From NCBI RefSeq assembly GCF_030294945.1, contig NZ_AP018448.1:5920001-5984000 (forward strand): 64,000 nt of DNA, read 5' to 3'. Source of the DNA: Streptomyces graminofaciens (lineage in GTDB: Bacteria > Actinomycetota > Actinomycetes > Streptomycetales > Streptomycetaceae). The position numbers and the translations under genes are program-made. Each line of letters opens with the position of its first letter. The first letter of the stretch is position 1. Below the pieces are notes generated by a model that was not told the origin of the DNA, made no database searches, and saw only the letters and a list, made by a program, of their open reading frames with translations. Positions 8,378 through 16,436 of this stretch are shown here, in pieces.

Positions 8378-9406
8378 ATGACAGTCACAGTCGACGCTCT
8401 GACAGATGTCGCCGGCCTCCGGGTCGGCCACGCCACCCGGACCGGCGCGGGCTGGCTCACCGGCACCACGGTCGTGCTCGCCCCCGAGGGCGGCGCGGTC
8501 GCGGCCGTGGATGTGCGCGGCGGCGGCCCCGGCACCAAGGAGACGGACGCGCTCGACCCGCGGAACCTGGTGCAGAAGGTCGAGGCGGTCGTGCTGACCG
8601 GGGGCAGCGCGTACGGGCTGGACTCGGCGTCGGGGGTGATGGCCTGGCTGGAGGAGCGCGGGCGCGGGGTTCGGGTCGGACCCGATCCGGCGCATGTCGT
8701 CCCGGTCGTACCGGCGGCCTGTGTCTTCGACCTGGGCCGTGGCGGCGACTTCCGGGCCAGGCCGGACGCGGCCACCGGCCGGGCCGCGGTCGAGGCAGCC
8801 GCCGCGAGCGGGCCGGGCGCCCCGGTCGAGGAGGGGTGTGTGGGCGCCGGTACGGGGGCGGTCGCGGGGCAGTTCAAGGGCGGCGTCGGCACCGCGAGCA
8901 CCGTGCTCGACTCGGGGATCACGGTGGCGGCTCTGGTGGTGGTCAACGCACGGGGTTCGGTGGTGGATCCGGAGACGGGGGTGTTGTACGGGGAACTGTT
9001 CCAGGGCCGGGCGGCGTATCCGGCGGCCGAGGTGCACGAGGCCGCGAGGCGACGCCTCACCGAGGCCGCCGCGAAGAACACCGCGCCCTCGCTGAACACC
9101 ACGCTGGCCGTGGTCGCCACCGACGCGGACATAACCCGCGCCCAGGCCCAGAAACTCGCCGGCACCGCACACGACGGCATCGCCCGGGCCGTACGCCCCG
9201 TGCATCTGCTCAACGACGGGGACACGGTGTTCACCCTGGCGACCGCGGCCAGACCGCTGGCATCAAAAAACCCGCTGGCCCTGAACGAACTCCTCGCGGC
9301 GGGCGCCGACTTGGTGACGCGGGCGATCGTACGGGCGGTGCGGGCGGCCGAGTCGGCGGAGGGTCCGGACGGGGTGTGGCCGTCGTACAGGGAGTTGTAC
9401 GGCTAG
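8378..9406 (+). CDS. P1-family peptidase (DmpA/NylC-like, self-processing)
   Basis: A 342-residue member of the DmpA/ornithine-acetyltransferase-fold hydrolases, which include D/L-aminopeptidase DmpA and the nylon oligomer hydrolase NylC. These are made as inactive precursors and cleave themselves before a Ser/Thr that becomes the N-terminal nucleophile. The expected site is visible as Asn240-Thr241 in SLNTTLAVVATDA. Other conserved blocks are GTKETDALDP, LTGGSAYGLDSASGV (about 69-83) and CVGAGTGAVAGQFKGGVG. ATG 8378 is preferred over the upstream GTG. The stop codon TAG is part of the left arm of an inverted-repeat element (9403-9583). The natural substrate is unknown. Confidence 0.84.
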   Translation: MTVTVDALTDVAGLRVGHATRTGAGWLTGTTVVLAPEGGAVAAVDVRGGGPGTKETDALDPRNLVQKVEAVVLTGGSAYGLDSASGVMAWLEERGRGVRVGPDPAHVVPVVPAACVFDLGRGGDFRARPDAATGRAAVEAAAASGPGAPVEEGCVGAGTGAVAGQFKGGVGTASTVLDSGITVAALVVVNARGSVVDPETGVLYGELFQGRAAYPAAEVHEAARRRLTEAAAKNTAPSLNTTLAVVATDADITRAQAQKLAGTAHDGIARAVRPVHLLNDGDTVFTLATAARPLASKNPLALNELLAAGADLVTRAIVRAVRAAESAEGPDGVWPSYRELYG

Positions 9407-9583
9407 GGCGTGTTTCGAAAGTCCCGTCTGCCCCGCGACGCCTGGCACGGCACCTCGCCGCGTTGTCGGGATCGTCCGCGTACACCCAGTACGCGGACGA
9501 CCCTCCGCCTTGCGATGCACCGCACCAGACGCTGCGGGCCCCGCCCTCCGGGCGGACGACGCCACTTTCGAAACACGCCCTAG
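9403..9583. repeat. 181-bp element bounded by perfect 20-bp inverted repeats
   Basis: Left end 9403-9422 is CTAGGGCGTGTTTCGAAAGT and the right end 9564-9583 is its exact reverse complement. Inside is a second palindrome, TCGTCCGCGTAC...GTACGCGGACGA, at about 9468-9501. It carries no open reading frame of its own. It resembles a miniature inverted-repeat element or a large bidirectional terminator between two convergent genes. The CTAG at each end provides the TAG stop codon of the gene reading into it from that side. Confidence 0.75.
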
Positions 9584-9810
9584 GGCCGGCGGAACTGCTC
9601 GTCCGGTTCCTCCCTTCGCTCCAGCACGCCGGCCGCGGCGAGTTGGAGGAGCACCTCGTGCAGGGCGTTCCCCAGCGGGTTGTCCGTCCAGAACACGTGC
9701 TTGGTCTCGGGGAACGTCTCGGACGCGTCGAAGATGCCCAGCGAGCGCCCCACCAGGAAGGCGGCGCCGTCCCAGTCCGTCCAGTCGGCCAAGCCCTCGG
9801 AAAGATCCAT
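9580..9810 (-). CDS. Small hypothetical protein (76 aa)
   Basis: A 76-residue acidic protein starting MDLSEGLADWTDWDGAAF and containing PLGNALHEVLLQLAAAGVLE, which looks like a helical, possibly winged-helix-like, segment. Third positions are G/C rich. Start ATG 9810 has AGGA about 10 bases upstream. It is convergent with the P1 peptidase, and its stop codon lies in the right arm of the 181-bp inverted-repeat element. I recognise no characterised family. Confidence 0.6.
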   Translation of the reverse strand: MDLSEGLADWTDWDGAAFLVGRSLGIFDASETFPETKHVFWTDNPLGNALHEVLLQLAAAGVLERREEPDEQFRRP

Positions 9811-10203
9811 GAGGTGATCCTGGCAGCACCCGCGGCGAACGAGAACGATGAGTGCGCTGGGCGGCTGGCTCAATGGCAGGTTCTTCGAACTGGGCGTCGT
9901 GCCGCCACGCTGCAGCACACCGTGAGTGTCTTCCCGCCGCCGGCCGCCGTCGCCGTGCCCCTGTCTCGGCGGTGACCGTGGCGACGGCCGAGGAGTAGAC
10001 GGCCGGGAAGCAGACCGAACGGGGAGCAGGCTGCGCGGCAGCGGCCGGCACCACCCGGGCCCCGGTCGGCAATTGTCCCGGTTCTGTCACGTGATGCCCT
10101 GAGCCGTGGCCGGCGGGAACCCTCTCGGGCACGGCTCACTCTTCCCCGACGTAAGGGAGCGGATCGCATAGATCACCTGGACGCGTAGAAGTTGGAGCAG
10201 ATC
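9811..10203. other. Intergenic region between small gene and L,D-transpeptidase
   Basis: Contains a 25-codon plus-strand frame (ATG 9849) with G/C-rich third positions but no convincing ribosome binding site. It also contains a hairpin at 10101-10137 (GAGCCGTG paired with CACGGCTC, extended by GC pairs) about 65 bases before the L,D-transpeptidase start. The hairpin may be a 5' leader structure; no known riboswitch class was recognised. Confidence 0.4.
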
Positions 10204-11412
10204 GTGACGAGGCCGAAGATTGCGGTACGGCGGGCGACGGTGGCCTGCGCTGTCCTGGTGGTCGGTGCGCTGACCCTCACCGGCTGCGGCGGTGACGCCA
10301 AGGCCGACAACAGGAGCGGTGGCAAGGGGCAGTCCGCCAAGGACTCGGCGGCGACGATCACGATCTCGGCGAAGGACGGTTCGACGGGCGCGTCCATCAA
10401 CACCACCGGGGTGAAGGTCGGCGGCGGCAAGCTGACCGAGGTGAAGATGACCGCGACCGAGAGCGGCACGGCCGTACCCGGTGAGATAGCGGCGGACGGG
10501 CGGTCCTGGAAGCCGAAGGAGCAGCTGGAGCGCGGTACGAAGTACCAGATCTCGGCCACCGCGAAGAACCCCGACGGCAAGACGTCGGCGGCCAATTCCA
10601 TCTTCACCACCGTCTCGACGGCCAACAGCTTCATCGGGACGTACACCCCCGACAACGGCACCACGGTCGGCGTCGGCATGCCCGTGTCGTTCACCTTCGA
10701 CAAGGCGATCACCGACAAGAAGGCCGTGAAGTCGCACATCACGGTGACGTCGAGCAGCGGTCAGGAGGTGGTCGGGCACTGGTTCGGGGAGCAGCGGCTC
10801 GACTTCCGGCCCGAGGAGTACTGGAAGGCCGGCTCCAAGGTCACGATGAAGATCGATCTGGACGGCGTGGAGGGCGCGAACGGCCTCTACGGCGTGCAGG
10901 ACAAGACGGTCACCTTCACGGTCGGGCGCTCGCAGGTCTCCACGGTCGACGTCAACACGCAGACCATGACGGTCGTACGGGACGGCAAGACCATCAAGAC
11001 CGTGCCGATCTCGGCCGGAAGCGAGCAGAACCCGACGTACAACGGGCAGATGGTGATCTCGGAGAAGTTCAAGCAGACGCGGATGAACGGGTCGACGGTC
11101 GGCTTCGGCGGTGAGTACGACATCGCGGACGTGCCGAACGCGATGCGACTGACCACATCGGGCACCTTCATCCACGGCAACTACTGGTACAACAGGTCGA
11201 ATCCGCCCTTCGGACAGCAGGGCACAAGCCACGGCTGCGTCGGACTCGCGGACGTCCAGGGCGCCAACGGCGACACGATCGCCAAGTGGTTCTTCGACAA
11301 CTCCCTCGTCGGCGATGTGGTGATCGTCAAGAACTCCCCCGACGACACGGTCTCCCCGGACAACGGCCTCAACGGCTGGAACCTGTCGTGGAGCGCCTGG
11401 CAGCAAGGCTGA
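10204..11412 (+). CDS. Lipoprotein L,D-transpeptidase (YkuD) with Ig-like domains
   Basis: A 402-residue secreted cell-wall enzyme that forms 3-3 cross-links between meso/LL-diaminopimelate residues of peptidoglycan. The signal sequence ends in a lipobox (LTLTGC, Cys about 27), so the mature protein should be lipid-anchored outside the membrane. Two Ig-like domains occupy about residues 45-245, matching the mycobacterial LdtMt2/LppS arrangement. The catalytic YkuD domain follows, with HGNYWY and SHGCVGL near residues 322-347, where the Cys is the nucleophile. GTG 10204 is preceded by GGAG six bases upstream; a TTG at 10192 is less likely. It is followed by a strong terminator. Confidence 0.9.
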   Translation: MTRPKIAVRRATVACAVLVVGALTLTGCGGDAKADNRSGGKGQSAKDSAATITISAKDGSTGASINTTGVKVGGGKLTEVKMTATESGTAVPGEIAADGRSWKPKEQLERGTKYQISATAKNPDGKTSAANSIFTTVSTANSFIGTYTPDNGTTVGVGMPVSFTFDKAITDKKAVKSHITVTSSSGQEVVGHWFGEQRLDFRPEEYWKAGSKVTMKIDLDGVEGANGLYGVQDKTVTFTVGRSQVSTVDVNTQTMTVVRDGKTIKTVPISAGSEQNPTYNGQMVISEKFKQTRMNGSTVGFGGEYDIADVPNAMRLTTSGTFIHGNYWYNRSNPPFGQQGTSHGCVGLADVQGANGDTIAKWFFDNSLVGDVVIVKNSPDDTVSPDNGLNGWNLSWSAWQQG

Positions 11413-11469
11413 CAAGGGTTTGCGGAAGACTGACAAGCGGGTTTGCGGGGCAGGACTCCGAGAGTTCAT

Positions 11470-11500
11470 CGGGCCGCGCGGGAACGAATCGCGCGGCCCG
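11470..11500 (+). terminator. Terminator after L,D-transpeptidase
   Basis: CGGGCCGCGC and GCGCGGCCCG form a perfect 10-bp stem with an 11-base loop, 57 bases after the stop codon. Confidence 0.65.
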
Positions 11501-11533
11501 AGCGTTCAAGGGGCGTACGTTTTCTCGGTTCCC

Positions 11534-11546
11534 GGACATGATGTCC
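11534..11546. promoter_or_regulatory. 13-bp palindrome upstream of DUF6227 gene
   Basis: GGACATGATGTCC is a perfect odd-centred palindrome 58 bases before the TTG start of the next gene. It may be a repressor or activator site; the binding protein is unknown. Confidence 0.35.
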
Positions 11547-11604
11547 GACCGAGGGGCTACGGTATGCACCCACAAGGTGACATGCAGCAACGCCGGGAGA
11601 AACC

Positions 11605-12363
11605 TTGAGCGTTCCGTACGAGACGGCAGCGTACGAGCCACCCGAGTCGCCCGAGTCTCCGGAGGAGCACCTCGCGCGACTCCTCGGCCGCGCCCTGAAC
11701 TCCTTCGAACTTCCTGACGAGACCATACGGCAGCTCGACTGCGCGCTGGCGCACGACAGCTCGCTGCACTCCGCGCACTACAGCTCAGGGCTGCACCGGG
11801 CGACGTACCGCCACACCTGGCTCCTCGTGGACGGCTCCGCGCTCACCCTGTGGGAGCTGGTGCACAACACGGCCCTCGGCAGTGACACCCAGCACGAGGT
11901 GTACACGGACCAGGAGGAGCTGCGCGCCGCCACCGCACGGCTTCCACTGCCGCCGGACACGCCCGACTTCGAACTGCCGCCCATGGTGGAGCTGGCCGCG
12001 TTCCCCGAGCCCCGCCATGAGTACGTGCCGGATGACTCGGCGGACCACGCCCGTCGGCTGCTGCGCCGCGCGGAGAACCCCGACCCTCCCGACGGAGAGC
12101 TGGCCACTCTGCTGCTGCGGACCGCGTTCGCACACGAGATCACCCAGGCCTTCGGCCGTCCGAACCGCCCCCCAGGGGGCGGCCGCCCCGGGATGAGCTT
12201 CTCGCTCTACGAACACGCGTTCCTGCTCAGCGACGGACGGGAGATCTCCCTGTGGGAGGTCGAGCACACGGCCACGCCGGACGGGCGCCACATGTGCGAG
12301 GTGTATGTGACGGAGGACGCGGCCCGGGACGCGATGGAGCGGCGGGCCGGGAGTGTCGGGTAA
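11605..12363 (+). CDS. DUF6227-family protein
   Basis: A 252-residue soluble acidic protein of a Streptomyces-restricted family with unknown function. It is internally duplicated. HLARLLGRA (22-30) corresponds to HARRLLRRA (148-156), and HTWLLVDGSALTLWELVH (70-87) corresponds to HAFLLSDGREISLWEVEH (204-221). It therefore looks like two copies of an about 100-residue beta-rich module. Start is TTG at 11605 with GGGAG upstream. No signal peptide or membrane helix is present. It lies between the L,D-transpeptidase and a convergent small membrane protein. Confidence 0.75.
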   Translation: MSVPYETAAYEPPESPESPEEHLARLLGRALNSFELPDETIRQLDCALAHDSSLHSAHYSSGLHRATYRHTWLLVDGSALTLWELVHNTALGSDTQHEVYTDQEELRAATARLPLPPDTPDFELPPMVELAAFPEPRHEYVPDDSADHARRLLRRAENPDPPDGELATLLLRTAFAHEITQAFGRPNRPPGGGRPGMSFSLYEHAFLLSDGREISLWEVEHTATPDGRHMCEVYVTEDAARDAMERRAGSVG

Positions 12364-12394
12364 CCGCCGGAGTGTTGGAGGGCGCCTACGTCTC

Positions 12395-12670
12395 CTACAG
12401 CCGGTCGTCGCTGAGGCGGCGGGCCAGGAGGGCGAAGGTGTCCTGCTCCGCCGGGGTCAGTTCCACATGTTCGACGTGCGGGCCCTTCCGGCGCGGATGG
12501 GGCAGGGCGCGCAGGCCCCCGCCCCGGCGGCGGGCCATCGCGACGAACCGGCCGCGGTGCACCTCACGATCGCGGCGCAGGACACGGACCAGCACGGCGA
12601 CCCAGATGACCGCCGCCAGGGCGAGGGCGACCACGCCCACCAGCTGGAGGATCGACACGTGCTCAGGCAT
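12395..12670 (-). CDS. Small single-pass membrane protein (91 aa)
   Basis: A 91-residue protein. Residues 6-31 form one transmembrane helix (LQLVGVVALALAAVIWVAVLV). A strongly basic stretch follows (RRDREVHRGRFVAMARRRGGG), so the C-terminal domain should be cytoplasmic. The end LTPAEQDTFALLARRLSDDRL is a predicted amphipathic helix. Start ATG 12670 is chosen by the beginning of the hydrophobic helix; longer frames upstream lack coding character. Function unknown. Confidence 0.6.
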   Translation of the reverse strand: MPEHVSILQLVGVVALALAAVIWVAVLVRVLRRDREVHRGRFVAMARRRGGGLRALPHPRRKGPHVEHVELTPAEQDTFALLARRLSDDRL

Positions 12671-12806
12671 GCCGTCCAGTAGACACCACCGGACGGGACT
12701 TTGAGCCCGGATCGTGACGTATCTCGCAGGTACGGCGTACAACTCACAGGGGTTGTAAAGGTAATCAAGGGGGCGCGGGGGGCGCTGTTCCAGGCGTGCG
12801 GTCACA

Positions 12807-12915
12807 CTCGTACGCGGAGGTGCGCAGGGGCGCGTACGCGAGGGTGCGCGGGGGCGCGTACGCGGAGGTGAGCGGGAACGCGTACGCGGGCGGAGGCTTG
12901 CGGGAACGCGTACGG
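12807..12915. repeat. 24-bp tandem repeat array
   Basis: The core CGTACGCG recurs at 12809, 12833, 12857 and 12881, and CGTACGG at 12909. Three successive periods are 24 bp and the last is 28. The units contain GGAGGTG/GAGGGTG variants. It lies just upstream (in the sense of fruA, downstream) of the fruA terminator. Together with the terminator it fills the 336-bp gap between the small membrane protein and fruA. Confidence 0.7.
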
Positions 12916-12946
12916 CCGCAGTCCCTCGGGGAGGGGCTGCGGCCGT
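12912..12946 (-). terminator. Terminator of the fructose PTS operon
   Basis: A 15-bp stem (ACGGCCGCAGTCCCT paired with AGGGGCTGCGGCCGT, one G-U pair) with a 5-base loop, 61 bases after the fruA stop on the minus strand. Confidence 0.7.
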
Positions 12947-13006
12947 CGTACGGTCATGGGGGCGGGGTCAGGGCGTGACCTGACCGGTCCGCGCGGTCGG
13001 GGGCGT

Positions 13007-15076
13007 TCAGGCCGCGACCGGCTCCTTCTTCTCGGCCTTGGCGGCGGGCGCCGACTCGGCCGCCGCGCCGTCGGGCTGGGTCTTGCGCATGCCCTTCAGG
13101 ACGATGACCAGGCCGGCCGTGACCGCCGTACCGATGGCGATGGCCAGCAGGTACAGGACGGGCTTGCCGATCAGCAGGGTGACCCAGACACCGCCGTGCG
13201 GGGCACGCAGGGTCGAGCCGAACGCCATGGTCAGCGCGCCGGTGACCGCGCCGCCCGCCATGGAGGCCGGGATGACCCTCAGCGGGTCGGCGGCGGCGAA
13301 CGGGATCGCGCCCTCGGAGATGAAGGAGGCGCCGAGCACCCAGGCCGCCTTGCCGTTCTCGCGCTCGGCGGTGGTGAACAGCTTCTTGCGGATCGTGGTG
13401 GCCAGGGCCATACCCAGCGGCGGGACCATACCGGCGGCCATCACCGCGGCCATGATCTTCATCGCGGAGTCGCTCGGGTCCTGCACGGCGATACCGGCGG
13501 TGGCGAAGGCGTACGCGACCTTGTTGACCGGTCCGCCCAGGTCGAAGCACATCATCAGGCCGAGGAGGACGCCGAGCAGGATCGCGTTGCTGCCGGAGAG
13601 GCCGCTCAGCCAGTCCGTCATGCCCTTCTGGGCCTCGGCGATGGGCTTGCCGATCACCACCAGCATCAGGAAGCCGACGATCATCGACGAGACGAGCGGG
13701 ATCACGACCACCGGCATGATGCCGCGCAGCACGGGCGGGATCTTGATCCGCTGGATGGCGAGGACCACCGAGCCCGCGATCAGACCGGCGGCCAGGCCAC
13801 CGAGGAAACCGGCGTTGATGTTGGCGGCGATCATGCCGCCGACGAAGCCCGGGACGAGACCCGGCCGGTCCGCCATGCCGTACGCGATGTAACCGGCGAG
13901 GACGGGGATCAGGAAGCCGAAGGCGACGGCGCCGATCTGGAACAGCAAGGCCGCCCAGCTGTCGACCTGGAGCCAGTCGAAGTGCTCGGTGACCGGTTTG
14001 GCCTTGTTGATCTCCCAGCCACCGATCGCGAAGCCGAGGGCGATGAGAAGGCCGCCGGCCGCGACGAACGGGACCATGTAGCTGACGCCGGACATCAGCC
14101 ACTTGCGCAGCTTGGTGCCGTAGCCCTCGCCGGGCTCGCCCGCGCGTTCGACGGGCGAGCCGGGGCGGGCGGCGGCCGTGACCTCGCCGCGCTCGGCCTT
14201 GCCGCGGACCTCGGCGATCAGCTCGGCGGGGCGGTTGATGCCCGCCTTCACGCCGACGTCGACGGTCGGCTTCCCGGCGAACCGGTCCTTCTCGCGTACG
14301 GGCACGTCGTGGGCGAAGATCACGCCGTCGGCGGCGGCGATGACCGCCGGGTCGAGCCGGGTGAAGCCGGCCGAGCCCTGCGTCTCGACGACGATCTCGA
14401 CGTCACCGGCGTCCCGGCCCGCGTTCTCCAGCGACTCGGCAGCCATGTAGGTGTGCGCGATGCCGGTGGGGCACGAGGTGACGGCGACGATATGGAAGGG
14501 GCGGCTCGCGTCGGAGGCGGGCTCGTCCGTGGCTTCCGGCGCCGAGGCCTCGGCCGCGTTCGTGCTGACCGCGGCGGCGTCGGGGGAGGCCGTTCCGCCC
14601 GACGCCGCCGCGGAGTCTGTGGTGCCCTCGGTCACGTCCTCGCCCCGGATGAGCGCGGCGGCGCGGGCCGCGTCGTCCACCGCGCGCAGCGCGTCCGTGA
14701 ACTCGGCGTTCATCAGCTGGCGGGCGAGGGAGGACAGGATCGTGAGGTGCGCGTCGTCCGCGCCCGCCGGAGCGGCGATCAGGAAGATCAGGTCGGCCGG
14801 ACCGTCGGCCGCGCCGAAGTCGATACCGGCCGCACTGCGCCCGAAGGCGAGGGTCGGCTCGGTGACGTGCTCACTGCGGCAGTGCGGGATGCCGATACCG
14901 CCGTCGAGACCGGTCGGCATCTGGGCCTCGCGTGCCGCCACATCGGCGAGGAAACCGTCCAGGTCGATGACCCGGCCCTTGGCCACCATGCGCTCGGCGA
15001 GGGCACGTGCCGCCGCTTCCTTGTTGTCGGCGGACAGGTCGAGGTCGACCAGGTCCGCGGTGATCATCTCGCTCAT
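13007..15076 (-). CDS. fruA: PTS fructose transporter EIIABC
   Basis: A 689-residue fused enzyme II that imports fructose and phosphorylates it to fructose-1-phosphate, using phosphate from HPr. Domain order is EIIA, EIIB, EIIC. The EIIA domain spans 1-148, with active-site His65 in GIGIPHCRSEH. An Ala/Glu linker covers about 150-192. EIIB spans about 193-290, with Cys202 in VTSCPTGIAHTYMAAE. The membrane EIIC domain spans about 310-670 with eight or more hydrophobic helices. The C-terminus (about 665-689) is Ala/Lys rich. It is the last gene of fruR-fruK-fruA, separated from fruK by 412 bases that contain three palindromes and may hold a separate promoter. The length and order match the actinobacterial fruA type. 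Confidence 0.95.
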   Translation of the reverse strand: MSEMITADLVDLDLSADNKEAAARALAERMVAKGRVIDLDGFLADVAAREAQMPTGLDGGIGIPHCRSEHVTEPTLAFGRSAAGIDFGAADGPADLIFLIAAPAGADDAHLTILSSLARQLMNAEFTDALRAVDDAARAAALIRGEDVTEGTTDSAAASGGTASPDAAAVSTNAAEASAPEATDEPASDASRPFHIVAVTSCPTGIAHTYMAAESLENAGRDAGDVEIVVETQGSAGFTRLDPAVIAAADGVIFAHDVPVREKDRFAGKPTVDVGVKAGINRPAELIAEVRGKAERGEVTAAARPGSPVERAGEPGEGYGTKLRKWLMSGVSYMVPFVAAGGLLIALGFAIGGWEINKAKPVTEHFDWLQVDSWAALLFQIGAVAFGFLIPVLAGYIAYGMADRPGLVPGFVGGMIAANINAGFLGGLAAGLIAGSVVLAIQRIKIPPVLRGIMPVVVIPLVSSMIVGFLMLVVIGKPIAEAQKGMTDWLSGLSGSNAILLGVLLGLMMCFDLGGPVNKVAYAFATAGIAVQDPSDSAMKIMAAVMAAGMVPPLGMALATTIRKKLFTTAERENGKAAWVLGASFISEGAIPFAAADPLRVIPASMAGGAVTGALTMAFGSTLRAPHGGVWVTLLIGKPVLYLLAIAIGTAVTAGLVIVLKGMRKTQPDGAAAESAPAAKAEKKEPVAA

Positions 15077-15278
15077 CGCGGGCTCCTTCGCACGCGTATC
15101 GCCCGGGGGGTGCGGTGGGCGGGGGTGGGGACGGAAGTGTGGGGGGCGCGGGCCATGGGGGCCGGCGCGGGGAGAAGCGGGGCGGAGGCGGGGCGGGGAG
15201 AGCCCCGCCTGCCCTTGGCTGCGGCGGATAAGGGGAGGTATCGCCGCTTCGGGGCCGGCTCCGCTGGGGAAGGTGATG

Positions 15279-15299
15279 CAAAACGAAGGTTCGTTCGCG
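15279..15299. promoter_or_regulatory. Palindromic site 1 in fruK-fruA gap
   Basis: AAAACGAAGGTTCGTT core, one of three near-identical palindromes in this gap. It is a candidate binding site for FruR or a local copy of a dispersed repeat. Confidence 0.4.
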
Positions 15300-15329
15300 G
15301 ACTCGCGAGCGCAGCGCCGCCGAGCCGGG

Positions 15330-15350
15330 CAAAACGAAGGTTCGTTCGCG
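15330..15350. promoter_or_regulatory. Palindromic site 2 in fruK-fruA gap
   Basis: The 21 bases are identical to site 1 and lie 51 bp from it, about five helical turns. A run of GACCCCGGCCCT-like direct repeats (about 15366-15407) separates it from site 3. Confidence 0.4.
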
Positions 15351-15458
15351 AGACTCCGGCTCTGACCCCGGCCCTGACCCCGGCCCTAACCCCGGCCCTG
15401 ACCTCAGCCCCGCTATCACCCCCGGCCCCGCTACCGACCCCCACGCCAACCCCATCCG

Positions 15459-15477
15459 CAAAACGAACGTTCGTTCC
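15459..15477. promoter_or_regulatory. Palindromic site 3 in fruK-fruA gap
   Basis: The core AACGAACGTTCGTT is a perfect 14-bp palindrome lying 12 bases after the fruK stop codon. Confidence 0.4.
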
Positions 15478-15488
15478 CGACTCCTCGC

Positions 15489-16436
15489 TCACAACACCGC
15501 CTCCCGCAGTTCCCGATCCACCGGCACCTCAGCCGTGACCGTCACTGCGGCCAGGTCCAGGTCCTGCGGGGCCGGCATGACGCTGCCCGGCAGTTGGACG
15601 GCAGCCGCGCCGTGGGCCACGGCTGAGGCGAGGGCCTCGGGGCCGTTGCCGCCGGCGATCAGGAAGCCGGCGAGGGAGGAGTCGCCGGCGCCGACGTTGC
15701 TGCGTACGGTGCCGACGCGTGCGCTGCCGAACCAGGCGCCCGAGGCGTCGACGAGGATCTGGCCGTCGGCGCCGAGGCTGGCGAGCACGGCGGCGGCGCC
15801 CATCTCCCGCAGTTCCTCCGCGGCCTTGACCGCGTCGCCGACGGTGGCGAGCGGGCGGCCCACGGCTTCGGCCAGTTCCTCGGCGTTGGGCTTCACCACG
15901 TCCGGGCGTTCCCGGAGAGCGGCCAGCAGGGCCGGGCCCGAGGTGTCCAGTGCGATCCGCGTGCCCGAGGCGTGGGCGCGGGCGACGAGTTCGGCGTACC
16001 AGGACGGGGCGAGTCCGCGCGGGAGGCTGCCGCAGCAGGCGATCCAGGAGGCGTCGGCGGACTGGGCGCGCACGGTCTCGAGGAGGAGTTCCTGTTCGGC
16101 GGCGGACAGTTCGGGGCCCGGTGCGTTGATCTTCGTCAGGACGCCGTCGGCCTCGGCGAGCGCGATGTTGGATCGGGTGGCCCCGGCCACCGGCACCCGT
16201 GCGACCTCGATGCCCTGCGCGTCGAGCAGGTCCGCGACCAGCGCGCCCGGTGCCCCGCCCAGCGGCAGTACGGCCACGGTCCGGCGGCCGGCGGCGGCGA
16301 CCGCCCGCGAGACGTTGACGCCCTTGCCGCCCGGGTCCATGCGTTCGCCGGTGGCCCGGATGACCTCGCCGCGGTCGAGGGAGGGGACCTCGTAGGTGCG
16401 GTCGAGGGAGGGGTTCGGGGTGACGGTGAGGATCAT
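15489..16436 (-). CDS. fruK: 1-phosphofructokinase
   Basis: A 315-residue PfkB/ribokinase-family sugar kinase that converts fructose-1-phosphate to fructose-1,6-bisphosphate using ATP. Typical features are the N-terminal MILTVTPNPSLDRTYEV, DPGGKGVNVSRA (about 35-46), and the C-terminal PfkB signature NVGAGDSSLAGFLIA (about 245-259), in which Asp is the catalytic base. The start ATG overlaps the fruR stop by four bases (ATGA), indicating translational coupling. It works on the product of FruA, encoded downstream. Confidence 0.95.
   Translation of the reverse strand: MILTVTPNPSLDRTYEVPSLDRGEVIRATGERMDPGGKGVNVSRAVAAAGRRTVAVLPLGGAPGALVADLLDAQGIEVARVPVAGATRSNIALAEADGVLTKINAPGPELSAAEQELLLETVRAQSADASWIACCGSLPRGLAPSWYAELVARAHASGTRIALDTSGPALLAALRERPDVVKPNAEELAEAVGRPLATVGDAVKAAEELREMGAAAVLASLGADGQILVDASGAWFGSARVGTVRSNVGAGDSSLAGFLIAGGNGPEALASAVAHGAAAVQLPGSVMPAPQDLDLAAVTVTAEVPVDRELREAVL

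Noticed and set aside
9860..9925. tRNA-like stretch (GGCTCAATGGCAGGTTCTTCGAACT)
   Set aside because: It has T-loop-like and D-loop-like words in the wrong order and no acceptor stem; no cloverleaf can be folded.
9849..9926. 25-codon open frame with G/C-rich third positions
   Set aside because: No ribosome binding site and no recognisable leader-peptide pattern; too short to support as a gene.
12807..12915. CRISPR array
   Set aside because: The 24-bp units are contiguous and imperfect with no spacers and no cas genes anywhere in the window.
12956..15538. Very long plus-strand open frame opposite fruA
   Set aside because: It is antisense to a clear PTS gene; residues are Gly/Asp/Arg-rich as expected of a GC-rich shadow frame.
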